Positions 36,130-44,893 of a stretch of 64,000 nucleotides of DNA are shown here, in pieces. A model generated the notes under the pieces. That model had not been told where the DNA came from and made no database searches. It was given only the letters and a program-made list of their open reading frames with translations. A program made the translations under genes and the position numbers. The stretch's first letter is position 1. Each line of letters begins with the position of its first letter. Source of the stretch: Parabacteroides massiliensis (GTDB lineage: Bacteria > Bacteroidota > Bacteroidia > Bacteroidales > Tannerellaceae); NCBI RefSeq assembly GCF_900155425.1, contig NZ_LT700189.1, forward strand, positions 489,787-553,786. Direction: 5' to 3'.

Positions 36130-37113
36130 ATGATTAAAGATATATCAATAAAATCATTTGGACCTATTGCTGATGTAAAATGTGAGGATCTTGGCAGTAT
36201 TAATTTGCTCATTGGTCACAATGGGTCGGGAAAGACATTTTTCCTTAAAGGGGTTTATGCTGCTTTGAAAACCATTGAACAATATCAACGGGGAAAGGAG
36301 CCTCGGTCGTTCAAGGAGATATTGTCCGATTCGTTGTATTGGACTTTTCAGGTCAATTCCTTGGGTTCGTTGGTCAGGAAGAATGAACAAAGCTTGGAGT
36401 TTTCCATGTCTTCGGACAGCGGAGAAGAGTTCTGCTATACATTTGGCATCGCGACCACGAAGCTTGTACAGAATGTTACGGATACGTTTGCATCCACTGA
36501 GGTGAACAATGTGTTTATTCCGGCGAAAGAGATTGTTTCGATTCAGGATGTGATACTTCGTTCTTTTGATGTAGATAAGTCTTTTGGCTTTGATAAGTCG
36601 TATGTCGATTTGTCGCGGGCTCTGAACAGGACAATGATGGGGCGTAACTATAAAGATTTTTCCGATGCAAGGGAATGTCTTGACGACGCGATTGGGGGAC
36701 GAATTGAGTATGACGATGATAAAAAGGCATGGATATTCAGGGACAAAGACCGGCGGATATTTGAAATCAACATAACATCGGAGGGTATCAAGCGGTTGGC
36801 TATTCTGGATCTGCTTTTGGGCAACCATTATCTGACTCGTAAGTCTATCGTCATTATAGATGAAGCAGAGGCTAATCTGCATCCGGAGATGATCCGTCGT
36901 TTTATGGAGATCCTTGTCTTATTGGCAAAGGCCGGCCTGCAGATATTTATCTCCACCCATTCTTATTTTGTCATAAAAAACCTTTACATTCTTGCCCATC
37001 GAAACAAAATGCGTATTCCTACCTTGTCGTTTGTAGACGGGAAGGCAGAACAAAGTGATTTGTTGGATGGCATGCCGGAGAATCCTATCATCCGCGAATC
37101 CATAAATATATAG
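36130..37113 (+). CDS. AAA-type (OLD/AAA_15-like) ATPase
   Basis: 327 residues from ATG 36130, which begins the conserved IKDISIKSFGPIADV strand. Walker A is GHNGSGKT near residue 34, a signature-like SEGIKR precedes SIVIIDEAEANLHPEM (Walker B), and ISTHS is the H-switch. These features place it among ABC/SMC-like AAA_15 ATPases found in OLD nucleases, PARIS and retron systems. No nuclease domain is fused. A 118-bp gap separates it from the next ATPase/TOPRIM pair, so it could be a separate or shared component. Confidence 0.8.
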   Translation: MIKDISIKSFGPIADVKCEDLGSINLLIGHNGSGKTFFLKGVYAALKTIEQYQRGKEPRSFKEILSDSLYWTFQVNSLGSLVRKNEQSLEFSMSSDSGEEFCYTFGIATTKLVQNVTDTFASTEVNNVFIPAKEIVSIQDVILRSFDVDKSFGFDKSYVDLSRALNRTMMGRNYKDFSDARECLDDAIGGRIEYDDDKKAWIFRDKDRRIFEINITSEGIKRLAILDLLLGNHYLTRKSIVIIDEAEANLHPEMIRRFMEILVLLAKAGLQIFISTHSYFVIKNLYILAHRNKMRIPTLSFVDGKAEQSDLLDGMPENPIIRESINI

Positions 37114-37231
37114 GATATGATAGGCATACTGAAAATAGCGTGTATGTCCAAAACGGAAGCTACAGAGGGGTATCCTTGTTTATGTGGTAAATAAATTGTT
37201 TCTTTGTATAAACAAATAAGTTTGGATTTCT

Positions 37232-38353
37232 ATGGCGGCAGACTTGGCTTTATATATTCCTTCTATCGAGATTAGCGGTTTCAAATCGCTGAAGCATTTG
37301 AAAATAGATTCGTTTGGCTCTATTAATTTGCTGACGGGAGACAATAATGTCGGTAAATCGACTTTGCTGGAAGCATTGTTTGTCTATGTTGCGGAGGGGA
37401 ATAGCGATGTCCTGTTTCGGATTGCGGGCGAAAGGATGAATTGTTTCGAGTCTCGTTTGGAAGAAGATGACGAATATACAAAAAAAATCTTTGCCTCTTT
37501 TTTTACGGATTGGAAACTTGCATACGGGAATAATATTCTGATAACGTCCGGAACAAATAAATCGTTGCAGATCGAGTTTGCGAATTATTATGAGGTCGAG
37601 GTACAAAATGAGGGAGGAGATACCTATTTCCGCCGGCAGCTGATTCGTACGGAACAGGAACTGAATGATTTATCTGACATCGAAAAATATGAAGCCATCA
37701 TAGTCAAATATGAAGGCGAGGAGCAATTGGTTCCGTTCAATCGTGCCAGAATGAAATTGCGGAGAAGGCAAAGCGATATAAAGAACATACAGTTTATCCG
37801 TACTTCGTCTTATTCGGAAGAGGTGAATGCTCGTTTATGGGACAATATCGCATTGACAGACTTGGAAGCAGAGGTTATAAATGCTTTGAGGATCATAGAA
37901 CCGGATATCAAGGGTATTGCTTTTTTGGAAGAACCGGTGAGATCAAGTTCGTTGTCCGGTCGTCGGAGAGCTGCTTATATTACTTATTGTGGCAAAGAAG
38001 GGCGTTTCCCTTTGAGTGTGATGGGGGACGGCATGAATCGTATATTGTCTCTTATTTTGGGACTGGTAAATTGCAAGGATGGCGTTTGTTTCATCGACGA
38101 GATTGAAAACGGTGTTTATTACCGTCGTCAATCGGCTTTATGGAAGATCATATCACATCTTGTCGGGAAACTGCATATACAATTGTTTGCAACGACACAT
38201 AGCAATGATTGCGTGAAAAGTTTCGCTGAATCCGTTACTGGTATAACTGCAAAATTGATCCGTTTGGAAAAAAGGGAAAAGGGATTGAAAGCTGTCGATT
38301 ATACAGCAGAAGAAGTTTCAATTGCTGCAAATAATGACATCGAAGTCCGCTGA
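37232..38353 (+). CDS. AAA_15/AAA_21-type ATPase, partner of the TOPRIM protein
   Basis: 373 residues. Walker A GDNNVGKST near residue 37, a long insertion in the middle, then SVMGDGMNRILSLILGL, VCFIDEIENGVYYRR (Walker B) and FATTHSNDCVK (H-switch). The C-terminus lacks a nuclease; that activity appears to be supplied by the next gene, whose ATG begins 1 bp after this stop. This ATPase + TOPRIM pairing parallels AriA/AriB of PARIS and split OLD proteins. Likely an anti-phage function. Confidence 0.82.
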   Translation: MAADLALYIPSIEISGFKSLKHLKIDSFGSINLLTGDNNVGKSTLLEALFVYVAEGNSDVLFRIAGERMNCFESRLEEDDEYTKKIFASFFTDWKLAYGNNILITSGTNKSLQIEFANYYEVEVQNEGGDTYFRRQLIRTEQELNDLSDIEKYEAIIVKYEGEEQLVPFNRARMKLRRRQSDIKNIQFIRTSSYSEEVNARLWDNIALTDLEAEVINALRIIEPDIKGIAFLEEPVRSSSLSGRRRAAYITYCGKEGRFPLSVMGDGMNRILSLILGLVNCKDGVCFIDEIENGVYYRRQSALWKIISHLVGKLHIQLFATTHSNDCVKSFAESVTGITAKLIRLEKREKGLKAVDYTAEEVSIAANNDIEVR

Positions 38354-38354
38354 T

Positions 38355-38999
38355 ATGGAAAAGAACCAAATAAGATACCGGCTGTTGGTCGAAGGGAAAA
38401 ACGATCAGCATGTAATTTGGAATTTAGCGCAGCGTCTCGGATTGAAGAAGACTTTCGAAGTGGTTGCAAAAGGTTCGTATTCAGAGATTATCTCTGTCTT
38501 GCCGACGGAACTGAAAAGTACGAATACGTTGGAGCGTTTAGGCGTTATAGTCGATGCGGATGTGAATATAGACGGTCATTGGCAGGCTATCCGGAATATT
38601 TTGCTCAAAAGCGGATTCTATGAAGTTCCCGAATGTTTGCCGGAAGACGGGCTGGTCTGTCAGCCGATTGATCCGGAACAATTAGTTTTCGGTGTTTGGA
38701 TAATGCCTGACAATCATTTGAAAGGGATGGTTGAAGATTTCATCATACAAATGATCCCTGACACTGATAATGACCGGTTATTGAAGAAAGCGGATGCTGT
38801 TTTACAAGAACTTGAAGATAATAAATGGAACCTCTATAAGATCGCTCACCATTCGAAAGCCCGGATTCATACTTGGTTGTCTTGGCATGACGAACCCGGA
38901 CTTCCGATGGGAACTGCCATAACGAAACAGGTTCTGTCAACAGATAATGATCTGTGCAGGATATTCGTCGGATGGCTTAAGCGCATGTTTGATTGCTAA
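38355..38999 (+). CDS. DUF3226-like TOPRIM domain protein
   Basis: 214 residues from ATG 38355; an upstream frame start inside the ATPase gene is ignored. LLVEGKNDQHVIW gives the TOPRIM Glu and GVIVDADVNIDGHW the DxD pair, so the metal site looks intact. The rest fits DUF3226 (KWNLYKIAHHSKARIHTWLSWHDEPG) as I recall it. It is probably the nuclease or effector half of a defence module with the coupled ATPase; PARIS uses a different TOPRIM family, DUF4435. Confidence 0.78.
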   Translation: MEKNQIRYRLLVEGKNDQHVIWNLAQRLGLKKTFEVVAKGSYSEIISVLPTELKSTNTLERLGVIVDADVNIDGHWQAIRNILLKSGFYEVPECLPEDGLVCQPIDPEQLVFGVWIMPDNHLKGMVEDFIIQMIPDTDNDRLLKKADAVLQELEDNKWNLYKIAHHSKARIHTWLSWHDEPGLPMGTAITKQVLSTDNDLCRIFVGWLKRMFDC

Positions 39000-39034
39000 T
39001 CAGATGCGGAGGGCAGTAGATGCAGAAGGGGCCT

Positions 39035-39325
39035 TTATGTGAGGAAGGCTTTGTAGAGGCTGGCGATTCCGCCGGAGAGCATCAAGGTGTAGCCGGAGAG
39101 GCCGAGCCAGTCGGCTTCGAGGGGCCGGGAGAGAGGAGCGAGAGTATCGCTCCCAGAGCGGCGAGAGTCATTTCCGTATCCCCCCTCCACAGGGAGAGTA
39201 GGGATAGGAGGCTCAGGCAGAGGACAAGGACAAAGGTTGTCACCGGCAACCGGTTGTTTACGCCGGGGAAAGATGACCCGGGCGAGGGTGGTGATGAAAT
39301 TGAGGATGGTTTCAAGGATGTTCAT
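39035..39325 (-). CDS. Small membrane protein, holin-like position
   Basis: 96 residues on the minus strand. Hydrophobic ends (LETILNFITTLARVIF and LSGYTLMLSGGIASLYKAFL) flank a proline-rich middle. It lies downstream of the HU and glucosaminidase genes on the same strand, where phage lysis cassettes carry a holin. No family is recognised, so the call is topological. Confidence 0.4.
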   Translation of the reverse strand: MNILETILNFITTLARVIFPRRKQPVAGDNLCPCPLPEPPIPTLPVEGGYGNDSRRSGSDTLAPLSRPLEADWLGLSGYTLMLSGGIASLYKAFLT

Positions 39326-39330
39326 GAATT

Positions 39331-39358
39331 ATGATTTATGATTTATGATTTATGATTT
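39331..39358. repeat. Tandem 9-bp repeat (ATGATTTAT)
   Basis: Three to four copies, the same unit as at 6497-6607, just upstream of the minus-strand small membrane protein gene. Confidence 0.7.
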
Positions 39359-39392
39359 GAGACTGGATATTGGGAAATAAAAAATTGAGTGT

Positions 39393-39605
39393 ATGAAAAA
39401 ATTGAAAACTTATACCATATCCGAAAAGGACAGTTCTTCCGTACAGGAACCGGGCGTTTCTTATTTGCTTGAAAATCCTGTTGTCGAGGCATATCCTGTC
39501 ATGTCTATGGAGGAGGCCTTGAAGAACGGCATGACGCTGGAAGAATCCAAACAACGGATCTTGAAAAGGATCATGATTGAAGTTGTTTTTCGATTTTTTT
39601 GCTGA
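39393..39605 (+). CDS. Small hypothetical protein overlapping the glucosaminidase 3' end
   Basis: 70 residues from ATG 39393. The sequence MKKLKTYTISEKD and NPVVEAYPVMSMEEALKNGMTLEESKQRI reads like a genuine small acidic protein, perhaps antitoxin-like. It overlaps the 3' end of the convergent glucosaminidase gene by 35 bp, and its last ten residues there look random, suggesting a truncated C-terminus. Confidence 0.4.
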   Translation: MKKLKTYTISEKDSSSVQEPGVSYLLENPVVEAYPVMSMEEALKNGMTLEESKQRILKRIMIEVVFRFFC

Positions 39606-40020
39606 TTTTGACCAATAATGCTTGGTAGGCGGCGCGGTTGTCGCCGTTGACTTCGCTGATGTATTTGCTTTGGGAGATTTTCCGGGCAAAGGCTTTTGCG
39701 TCGTTGCTGGCATCGGCGGCAAAGGGATAGGCGGAGCGGACCAGGCGGGCATAGTCCATGAAGGAGTCTGCGGGGCTGTCGTAGACGCGGAAACGGAGGG
39801 AGTGGGCGCCGAGCTCGATGCCTTCGCCTTTCCACCAGACGTTGGGACGGCCGTAGGCGGTGATGCCGAAATAGTTGTGGTGCTCGACGGCAAGTGTGCT
39901 CTGTCCCCAACCGGACTCGATCGCCGCTTGTGCGAGGATGACTACCGGATTGATCCGGAAGGCTTCCCCCGCCTTTTGGGCCAGGGGAAGGAGAGGGTGT
40001 AAAAATTCGCTTTGCTTCAT
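39571..40020 (-). CDS. Glucosaminidase domain protein (FlgJ-like peptidoglycan hydrolase)
   Basis: 149 residues on the minus strand. INPVVILAQAAIESGWGQST contains the catalytic Glu of the family-73 lysozyme fold, followed by NYFGITAYG and YDSPADSFMDYARLV. There is no signal peptide, as in phage endolysins. It is 72 bp downstream of the HU-like gene and may be part of a lysis-like or cell-wall remodelling unit common beside Bacteroidales capsule loci. Confidence 0.85.
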   Translation of the reverse strand: MKQSEFLHPLLPLAQKAGEAFRINPVVILAQAAIESGWGQSTLAVEHHNYFGITAYGRPNVWWKGEGIELGAHSLRFRVYDSPADSFMDYARLVRSAYPFAADASNDAKAFARKISQSKYISEVNGDNRAAYQALLVKISKKIEKQLQS

Positions 40021-40092
40021 TTTTTCCTTTGAAGATTAAAGAGTTGTTTTCTTCGAAAATTAGAGAGTTAAAGAATTAAGAGAGAGAGGGGG

Positions 40093-40581
40093 CTACAGTT
40101 CGCCGGGGCGTTCGTCGCCTCCATCGCCGCCGGTGCCGCCGGTGCCGCCGGTGTTGCCGCCGCCGGACGATTCGGACGAGGCGTCTTTTTTGGGGACGTA
40201 GCGTTCGAAGGAGACGGTGTTGACGATGTTCTTCAGCATCGTGCCGGGGTAGAAGACGATGTGGGCACGGTTGAAGAGGGCGGTGCTGAAGCCGTCGACG
40301 GTGGGCGATCCTTTACTGCCGGCAACCATGCGGAAGCTGCCGAACTCGCCCAAGTGGATGGACTCGCCGTCGGAAAGGGCTTCGTTCATGACTTTGATCA
40401 GGCCGTCGAGGACCAGGATGATCTCTCCGCGGCTGGCGGTACAGAGGTTTTCGATACGGGTACAGATCTTGTTCAGCGTCAATTGTTTCGTGATGCTGGT
40501 CTGTGCATGGTAAAGGGTCGAACCTTCGGCTGCGCCTTTGCTCATGTCTTTGCGTTTGACGAGAGTGTAAACTAATGGCAT
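40093..40581 (-). CDS. HU-like DNA-binding protein (Bacteroidales family)
   Basis: 162 residues on the minus strand. MPLVYTLVKRKDMSKGA and the central GESIHLGEFGSFRM match the HU-like proteins of Bacteroidales that sit next to amidase genes. The last 25 residues are Gly/Ser/Thr-rich (GGTGGTGGDGGDE), a disordered tail. It probably bends or coats DNA; the partner site is unknown. Confidence 0.85.
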   Translation of the reverse strand: MPLVYTLVKRKDMSKGAAEGSTLYHAQTSITKQLTLNKICTRIENLCTASRGEIILVLDGLIKVMNEALSDGESIHLGEFGSFRMVAGSKGSPTVDGFSTALFNRAHIVFYPGTMLKNIVNTVSFERYVPKKDASSESSGGGNTGGTGGTGGDGGDERPGEL

Positions 40582-40708
40582 AAAATTAGGAATTTAAAGG
40601 TGAATAATTGATAAAACTAATATCGCATGGAAAACGGCCGTGTGGATATCTGATTGATCGGGTTTGCCCTTATTGACTATACAAAGATACGACAGGGAAA
40701 AACTTCGG

Positions 40709-40757
40709 AGTCGATTAGAGTCGATTAGCGTCGATTAGAGTCGAATAGAGTCGATTA
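40709..40757. repeat. Five tandem 10-bp repeats (AGTCGATTAG)
   Basis: Units start at 40709, 40719, 40729, 40739 and 40749, with single changes in units 3 and 4 and a truncated fifth. A 10-bp period puts every copy on the same face of the helix, as in arrays bound by a repeated DNA-binding protein. It lies upstream of the replication-like cassette. Confidence 0.8.
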
Positions 40758-40792
40758 ATTTTCGTAGATTTGCCGGCGGAGAGAGAATTTCG

Positions 40793-40850
40793 AAACATAG
40801 GTGTTTTAAAGTCAAAACATAGGTGTTTTGGTTGCGAAACATAGGTGTTT
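40793..40850. repeat. Three 22-bp-spaced iterons with core AAACATAGGTGTTT
   Basis: Identical 14-bp cores at 40793-40806, 40815-40828 and 40837-40850, exactly 22 bp apart. Each is an inverted repeat (AAACA/TGTTT). This resembles plasmid or phage replication iterons or an operator array. It precedes the replication-like genes by about 70 bp. Confidence 0.8.
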
Positions 40851-40918
40851 CGGGGGTATAGGGAATAAAGGAAGAATGCCATATAATGCTAAAAATCTAA
40901 CTAAAAACAAAGACAAAA

Positions 40919-41436
40919 ATGAACAAACAAAAAGGTATGAGTGACGGCTTCATGGACGAGTTCGTGAAGTTTCTGAAAAAAAAGTAGGAGAGATAGTCGG
41001 AAGGAACATGTCGTTTCCGCTCCTGCAGGAATATATCGAGAAGTTGGACGACGAACGCGAGGTGACACTGTTTTTGCTCGCATTCCTGTTCAAAGTGATG
41101 CAAACCAAGAGTGTGAAGGCGTGGATCCGTTTGGCGGATCGTTTTTTCGCGACTTACAGTGACGAACTCTACCGCTATAGCGGTTATTGGAAGGAAGGTA
41201 CGGGGAATGCCAGAATATGGGTGGCCCGCCCCGAACAGTTCATAAGCTATATGGGGGCGATGATGCGAACCGGGATTATCGGGGATTGCTCGTTTGTCCG
41301 TCTGGCCAGTTACATATACCTGGTTTTCGACACCGGGAACATGGAAATCACTCTTTTGAACAAGCTGAAGGAGCAAAATCCGGAGGCTGAAACGATCACG
41401 AATGTGATGAATGCAGATTTTAAGGCATTTAAGTAG
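40919..41436 (+). CDS. Unknown protein split by an A8 tract
   Basis: ATG 40919 encodes a 22-residue peptide (MNKQKGMSDGFMDEF...) that ends right after eight As (40976-40983). A longer frame then runs from 41008 (ATG) to 41436 and gives 142 residues without a recognised domain. One extra A would fuse them into a 172-residue protein with a natural junction (KFLKKKVGEIVGRNM). Either the second ATG is used, or slippage or a sequencing error is involved. Its place before the helix-turn-helix, DnaB and primase genes suggests a replication-cassette role. Confidence 0.55.
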
Positions 41437-41775
41437 TTTTTTAAAAGTAAATAATAATCTGATTTTAAGCACTGTATGGCATTCTTTGCTCTAAAATAAA
41501 ATCTGGGTGAAATGGTTTTCATAATTTGAGGTCCGGGTTGTAATTTTGTGATCTCGGTAGGGACCGAATTTGATATTCTGAAAAAATTTGAAAAATTGCT
41601 ATTTATATATCTTTTTAAGAAGAATCTTTCTTATATATTAAGATAGATCGCCATTGAGAGTGGTCGTGTGCGCGCCACGCCATGTTGTAAGTAGCTGTTT
41701 CATAGTTTGCTCAGACCGGTCAACCAAACGCCAAACCGAGTAACCAATTTTATAAACTTAATTCCAACCATTTTT
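41437..41775. other. 339-bp gap before the winged-helix gene
   Basis: No gene is seen. An AT-rich imperfect inverted repeat lies around 41604-41637, and a GC-rich GTGCGCGCCAC patch near 41668. It may hold the promoter of the helicase/primase operon, though no full TAnnTTTG box with a -33 was found. Confidence 0.4.
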
Positions 41776-42288
41776 ATGGATGCAAATTTGAGCAGAGACA
41801 AGGTGGCCGGATTCTTGGGACAATCGTTTGTCCGAATACCGCGCAAAGTGTTTACCATGCTATTTCACGGGAAAGGCCGTGAGAAATCGATCGGTATGGC
41901 GTATCTGATTTTGATTTCGGAAGTGTATTTCGCTGACGGAAGCGTATGTCTGAGAAAACGCACCTATACGTGCAAACGTGGTGAGTATGTCGGGCGATGC
42001 AATGAACTTGCCGCATGTTGCGGAATGAGCGGCACGACTTTACGCCGAAGCCTTAAATGGCTGGAAAAAGAAGGCCTTATTGATATAAATCGTCTCGAAG
42101 ATGGGATTTTCATCCGTGTATGCGGATATGACTTTATCATGGGTTTCCGTCAGAAGAAGGATGCAGTAAAAGCCGTGGAGGGGCGAGCAGCTTTCCAGGC
42201 TTTGGAAGATGCGGAACGTCTTATGGGCGGACGCAGCATGCAGTTCGATTGTTGTGCTGCCGCAAACGAGGAAGGAGGCATGGCATGA
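41776..42288 (+). CDS. Winged-helix replication-type protein (phage O/DnaD-like)
   Basis: 170 residues from ATG 41776 (the open frame extends 23 codons upstream without conserved sequence). The middle reads ELAACCGMSGTTLRRSLKWLEKEGLIDINR, a clear winged-helix pattern, preceded by KSIGMAYLILISEVYF, as in RepA-, DnaD- or phage-O-like initiators. The stop overlaps the DnaB start (ATGA). It may bind the upstream repeats; this is inference. Confidence 0.6.
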   Translation: MDANLSRDKVAGFLGQSFVRIPRKVFTMLFHGKGREKSIGMAYLILISEVYFADGSVCLRKRTYTCKRGEYVGRCNELAACCGMSGTTLRRSLKWLEKEGLIDINRLEDGIFIRVCGYDFIMGFRQKKDAVKAVEGRAAFQALEDAERLMGGRSMQFDCCAAANEEGGMA

Positions 42289-43679
42289 TGAACGGTGAAG
42301 AAACGAACGGAGGAGTCTCTTTGGACGATATGGAAAAGGCGTTGATCTGCCTTCTGATGACCTCGATGGAAGCGCCGGTGCGTGCCGAATATGGAGGGCT
42401 GACCTCGGATATGTTTGCCGACGGCTCGTTGGGGTTTGTCTACGAAGTGATCATGAAAATTCATGCAACGGGAGTCCGTCCGGACATGGTGTTGGTGGAA
42501 CGCGGAATGCGCGAAGCGGACGAAAAGAAGGCTTCCAAGCTGGGCGGCCTGTCGTTCCTGTTGCCCTATATGCTGAATGTGCGCCACGACGGGAATGTGG
42601 CGGCCTATGTGGATGGAATCAAGAAACAATATAAACTGAGATGCCTCGCTACGCTGTTCAGCACGATGGCGTTCAAGTCCGGCGAGGTCTCTTCCGTTCC
42701 GGAGGAGCTGGTAGACGAGGCCGAACGCCAGTTGATGGAATTCCGCCAGTACACGTCAGAAGGCGCACCGGTGCGCACGATCGGCGAACTTGCCGTCGAA
42801 GCAATGGCATGGCATCACCGTCGTTTCGGCGGCGGGTTGGAGACGGAACAGGTGAAGAGCGGGCTGACGGAGTTCGACTACGTGACGGGTGGTTTCCACA
42901 ACACGGAGCTGACGATCATCGCCGGACGTCCGAGCGACGGGAAAACGGCTGTCACGTTGCAGATGGCGCTGAACGCGGCGCGTGCCGGGAAATCGGTCTG
43001 TTTCTTCAGCCTGGAAATGTCGAGCCTGCAGATGCTGAACCGCGTGTTGGCGGGGATGACGGACGTGAACCCGGACCACCTGCGTGTCAACAAACCGACC
43101 GAACGCGAGTTGGGTGTCTTGGAAGAGGCTGCCGACCGCTTGAAGGACCTGCCTTTCTATCTCGACTATACGGCCGGGGCTACCGTCGAACAGATACGTG
43201 CGAAAGCCATGTTGCAATGCCGTCTGGGGAAATGCGACCTGGTGGTCGTGGACTACTTGCACCTCTTGGGCGGCGAACGCAAGAGAGGCGAGACGCAGGA
43301 ACAGATGGTCGGCCGCAATATACGCGCACTGAAACAACTGGCGCTGGACTGCAACCGCCCGGTGCTGACGGTCTCGCAGATGAACCGTGCCTGCGAGTTG
43401 CGTAGCGACAAGGCGTATCTGCCGGTGATGAGCGACTTGCGCGATTCGGGAACGATCGAACAGGTGGCGGATTGCGTGGCATTCATCTACCGTCCCGAAC
43501 GCTATGGTTTCACCCGCGACGAGAAGACGGGCCACAGCCTGGTGGGGGTCGGCAAAATCTATATAGCGAAGAACCGCAACGGCTCGATCGGCATCGCCCG
43601 TTTCCGTTACAACCCTTCGTTCACCCGTATCACGGATTATATCCAACCCGGAACGCAATCTACTTTAGCTCTGTCATGA
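42285..43679 (+). CDS. DnaB-like replicative helicase
   Basis: 464 residues. N-terminal DnaB helical domain (DDMEKALICLLMT), then the RecA core with Walker A GRPSDGKT, FFSLEMSSLQMLNRVLAG, Walker B LVVVDYLHLL and the C-terminal RNGSIGIARFRYNPSF. It is a second, non-housekeeping type copy. The start is ATG 42285, overlapping the previous stop, and the primase ATG overlaps its own stop, so helix-turn-helix protein, helicase and primase form one coupled operon. Confidence 0.9.
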   Translation: MMNGEETNGGVSLDDMEKALICLLMTSMEAPVRAEYGGLTSDMFADGSLGFVYEVIMKIHATGVRPDMVLVERGMREADEKKASKLGGLSFLLPYMLNVRHDGNVAAYVDGIKKQYKLRCLATLFSTMAFKSGEVSSVPEELVDEAERQLMEFRQYTSEGAPVRTIGELAVEAMAWHHRRFGGGLETEQVKSGLTEFDYVTGGFHNTELTIIAGRPSDGKTAVTLQMALNAARAGKSVCFFSLEMSSLQMLNRVLAGMTDVNPDHLRVNKPTERELGVLEEAADRLKDLPFYLDYTAGATVEQIRAKAMLQCRLGKCDLVVVDYLHLLGGERKRGETQEQMVGRNIRALKQLALDCNRPVLTVSQMNRACELRSDKAYLPVMSDLRDSGTIEQVADCVAFIYRPERYGFTRDEKTGHSLVGVGKIYIAKNRNGSIGIARFRYNPSFTRITDYIQPGTQSTLALS

Positions 43680-44893
43680 CGAAGCAAGAAATACAAGAAC
43701 TGAAAGCCTCCCTGTCGATCAGGGAGGTGATCGGGCGCTATATGACACTGAACCGTGTCGGTCGCCGCTGGATGGGACTCTGCCCTTTCCACGGCGACCG
43801 ACATCCCTCCCTCTCCGTCAACGAAGAGAAGGGCAGCTTTGTTTGCTATGCTTGCGGGGAGAGGGGCGATGTGTTCGCCTTTGTCAGCAAGGTTGAGAAC
43901 GTCGGTTTTATTGAGGCGGTGAAGAAATTGACAGTGGACAATGTGAATCGATTGACTGTGGACAACGGACAATTGCCAATTAAGAAAAAGGAAAAGGGGA
44001 AAGGGGGTAATGTCGACGCGAAGCGGTTGACGGACGACAATATCGACGCGAAGCGATTGCCGATTGAAAAGATACAAAAAGAAAACGAGATTTTCTTGGC
44101 CTCCTTAATGCCGGTAGGTAGCGGTTGTTCGGAGTTGTCCCCTACCTGGTTGGATTTCGGGGTGGGACAGTCGCCTTTTATGGTTCCTAAATATTGGTGG
44201 TCGATGCGGAACCGGTTGGTTTTTCCCGTGCGTGACGAGGAGGGACGGCTGGTCGGGTTTGCCGGCCGGTGGTTGTCGGGCGAGGAAGAGAAGAAGAAAT
44301 ACGTCAATTCGAGGACGAGCGAGTTGTATCGGAAGAGCGAGCTGTTGTACGGGTTGTACGAAGGACGCGAGGCGATTCGCCGGGAAGGGTGTGTTTTTTT
44401 GGTCGAAGGGTATAAGGATGTGCTGGCGATGCATGCGGCAGGGTTCAAGCATACGGTAGGGTTGTGCGGGACGATACTGAGCAAGGAGCACATTGCTTTG
44501 CTGAAACGATATGCGACATCTGTCCGCGTGATGCTGGATGCCGACAAGGCAGGGCGCAAGGGGACGGATGATGCCATCCCGGCCTTTATGGGCGAAGGGA
44601 TGGAGGCCGTACGGATCGGTTTGCCCGAAGGAGACGATCCGGATTCGCTCTTTCGCCGCCTGGGGAAGGAGGCGTTTGCCGCCTATGTCCGCGAGGCGGT
44701 ACGACGGACACTGCCTTCGGACGAACAGCTGTTGCTCGGACGTATCCGCAAAGGGATCGGGCTTCTGTCCGATGTCTCGGAGACGGAGAGAAGAGAACGC
44801 CTGCTGCTGACGTTGGACGATTACCTGGAACAGTTGAAAGGGCTTTCCGCCGAAGCATCTCGTCCGGCGACAATGGACTGGAGGTGGGCATGA
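43676..44893 (+). CDS. DnaG-type primase (CHC2 zinc finger + TOPRIM)
   Basis: 405 residues from ATG 43676; the longer upstream frame is inside dnaB. CPFHGDRHPSLSV...CYACGERGD is the CHC2 zinc finger, then a low-complexity linker with repeated RLTVDN and DAKRL units, then TOPRIM with FLVEGYKDVLAMHAAG and MLDADKAGRKG. The DnaB-binding C-terminal domain is short. It starts primers for the linked DnaB-like helicase. Confidence 0.9.
   Translation: MTKQEIQELKASLSIREVIGRYMTLNRVGRRWMGLCPFHGDRHPSLSVNEEKGSFVCYACGERGDVFAFVSKVENVGFIEAVKKLTVDNVNRLTVDNGQLPIKKKEKGKGGNVDAKRLTDDNIDAKRLPIEKIQKENEIFLASLMPVGSGCSELSPTWLDFGVGQSPFMVPKYWWSMRNRLVFPVRDEEGRLVGFAGRWLSGEEEKKKYVNSRTSELYRKSELLYGLYEGREAIRREGCVFLVEGYKDVLAMHAAGFKHTVGLCGTILSKEHIALLKRYATSVRVMLDADKAGRKGTDDAIPAFMGEGMEAVRIGLPEGDDPDSLFRRLGKEAFAAYVREAVRRTLPSDEQLLLGRIRKGIGLLSDVSETERRERLLLTLDDYLEQLKGLSAEASRPATMDWRWA

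Noticed and set aside
40793-40850. Possible CRISPR array
   Set aside because: Only three 14-bp cores at 22-bp spacing with 8-bp gaps; spacers are far too short and no cas genes are present.
43472-43675. 68-residue N-terminal extension of the primase
   Set aside because: Lies within the helicase gene in another frame; ATG 43676 overlaps the helicase stop and starts the conserved zinc-finger domain.
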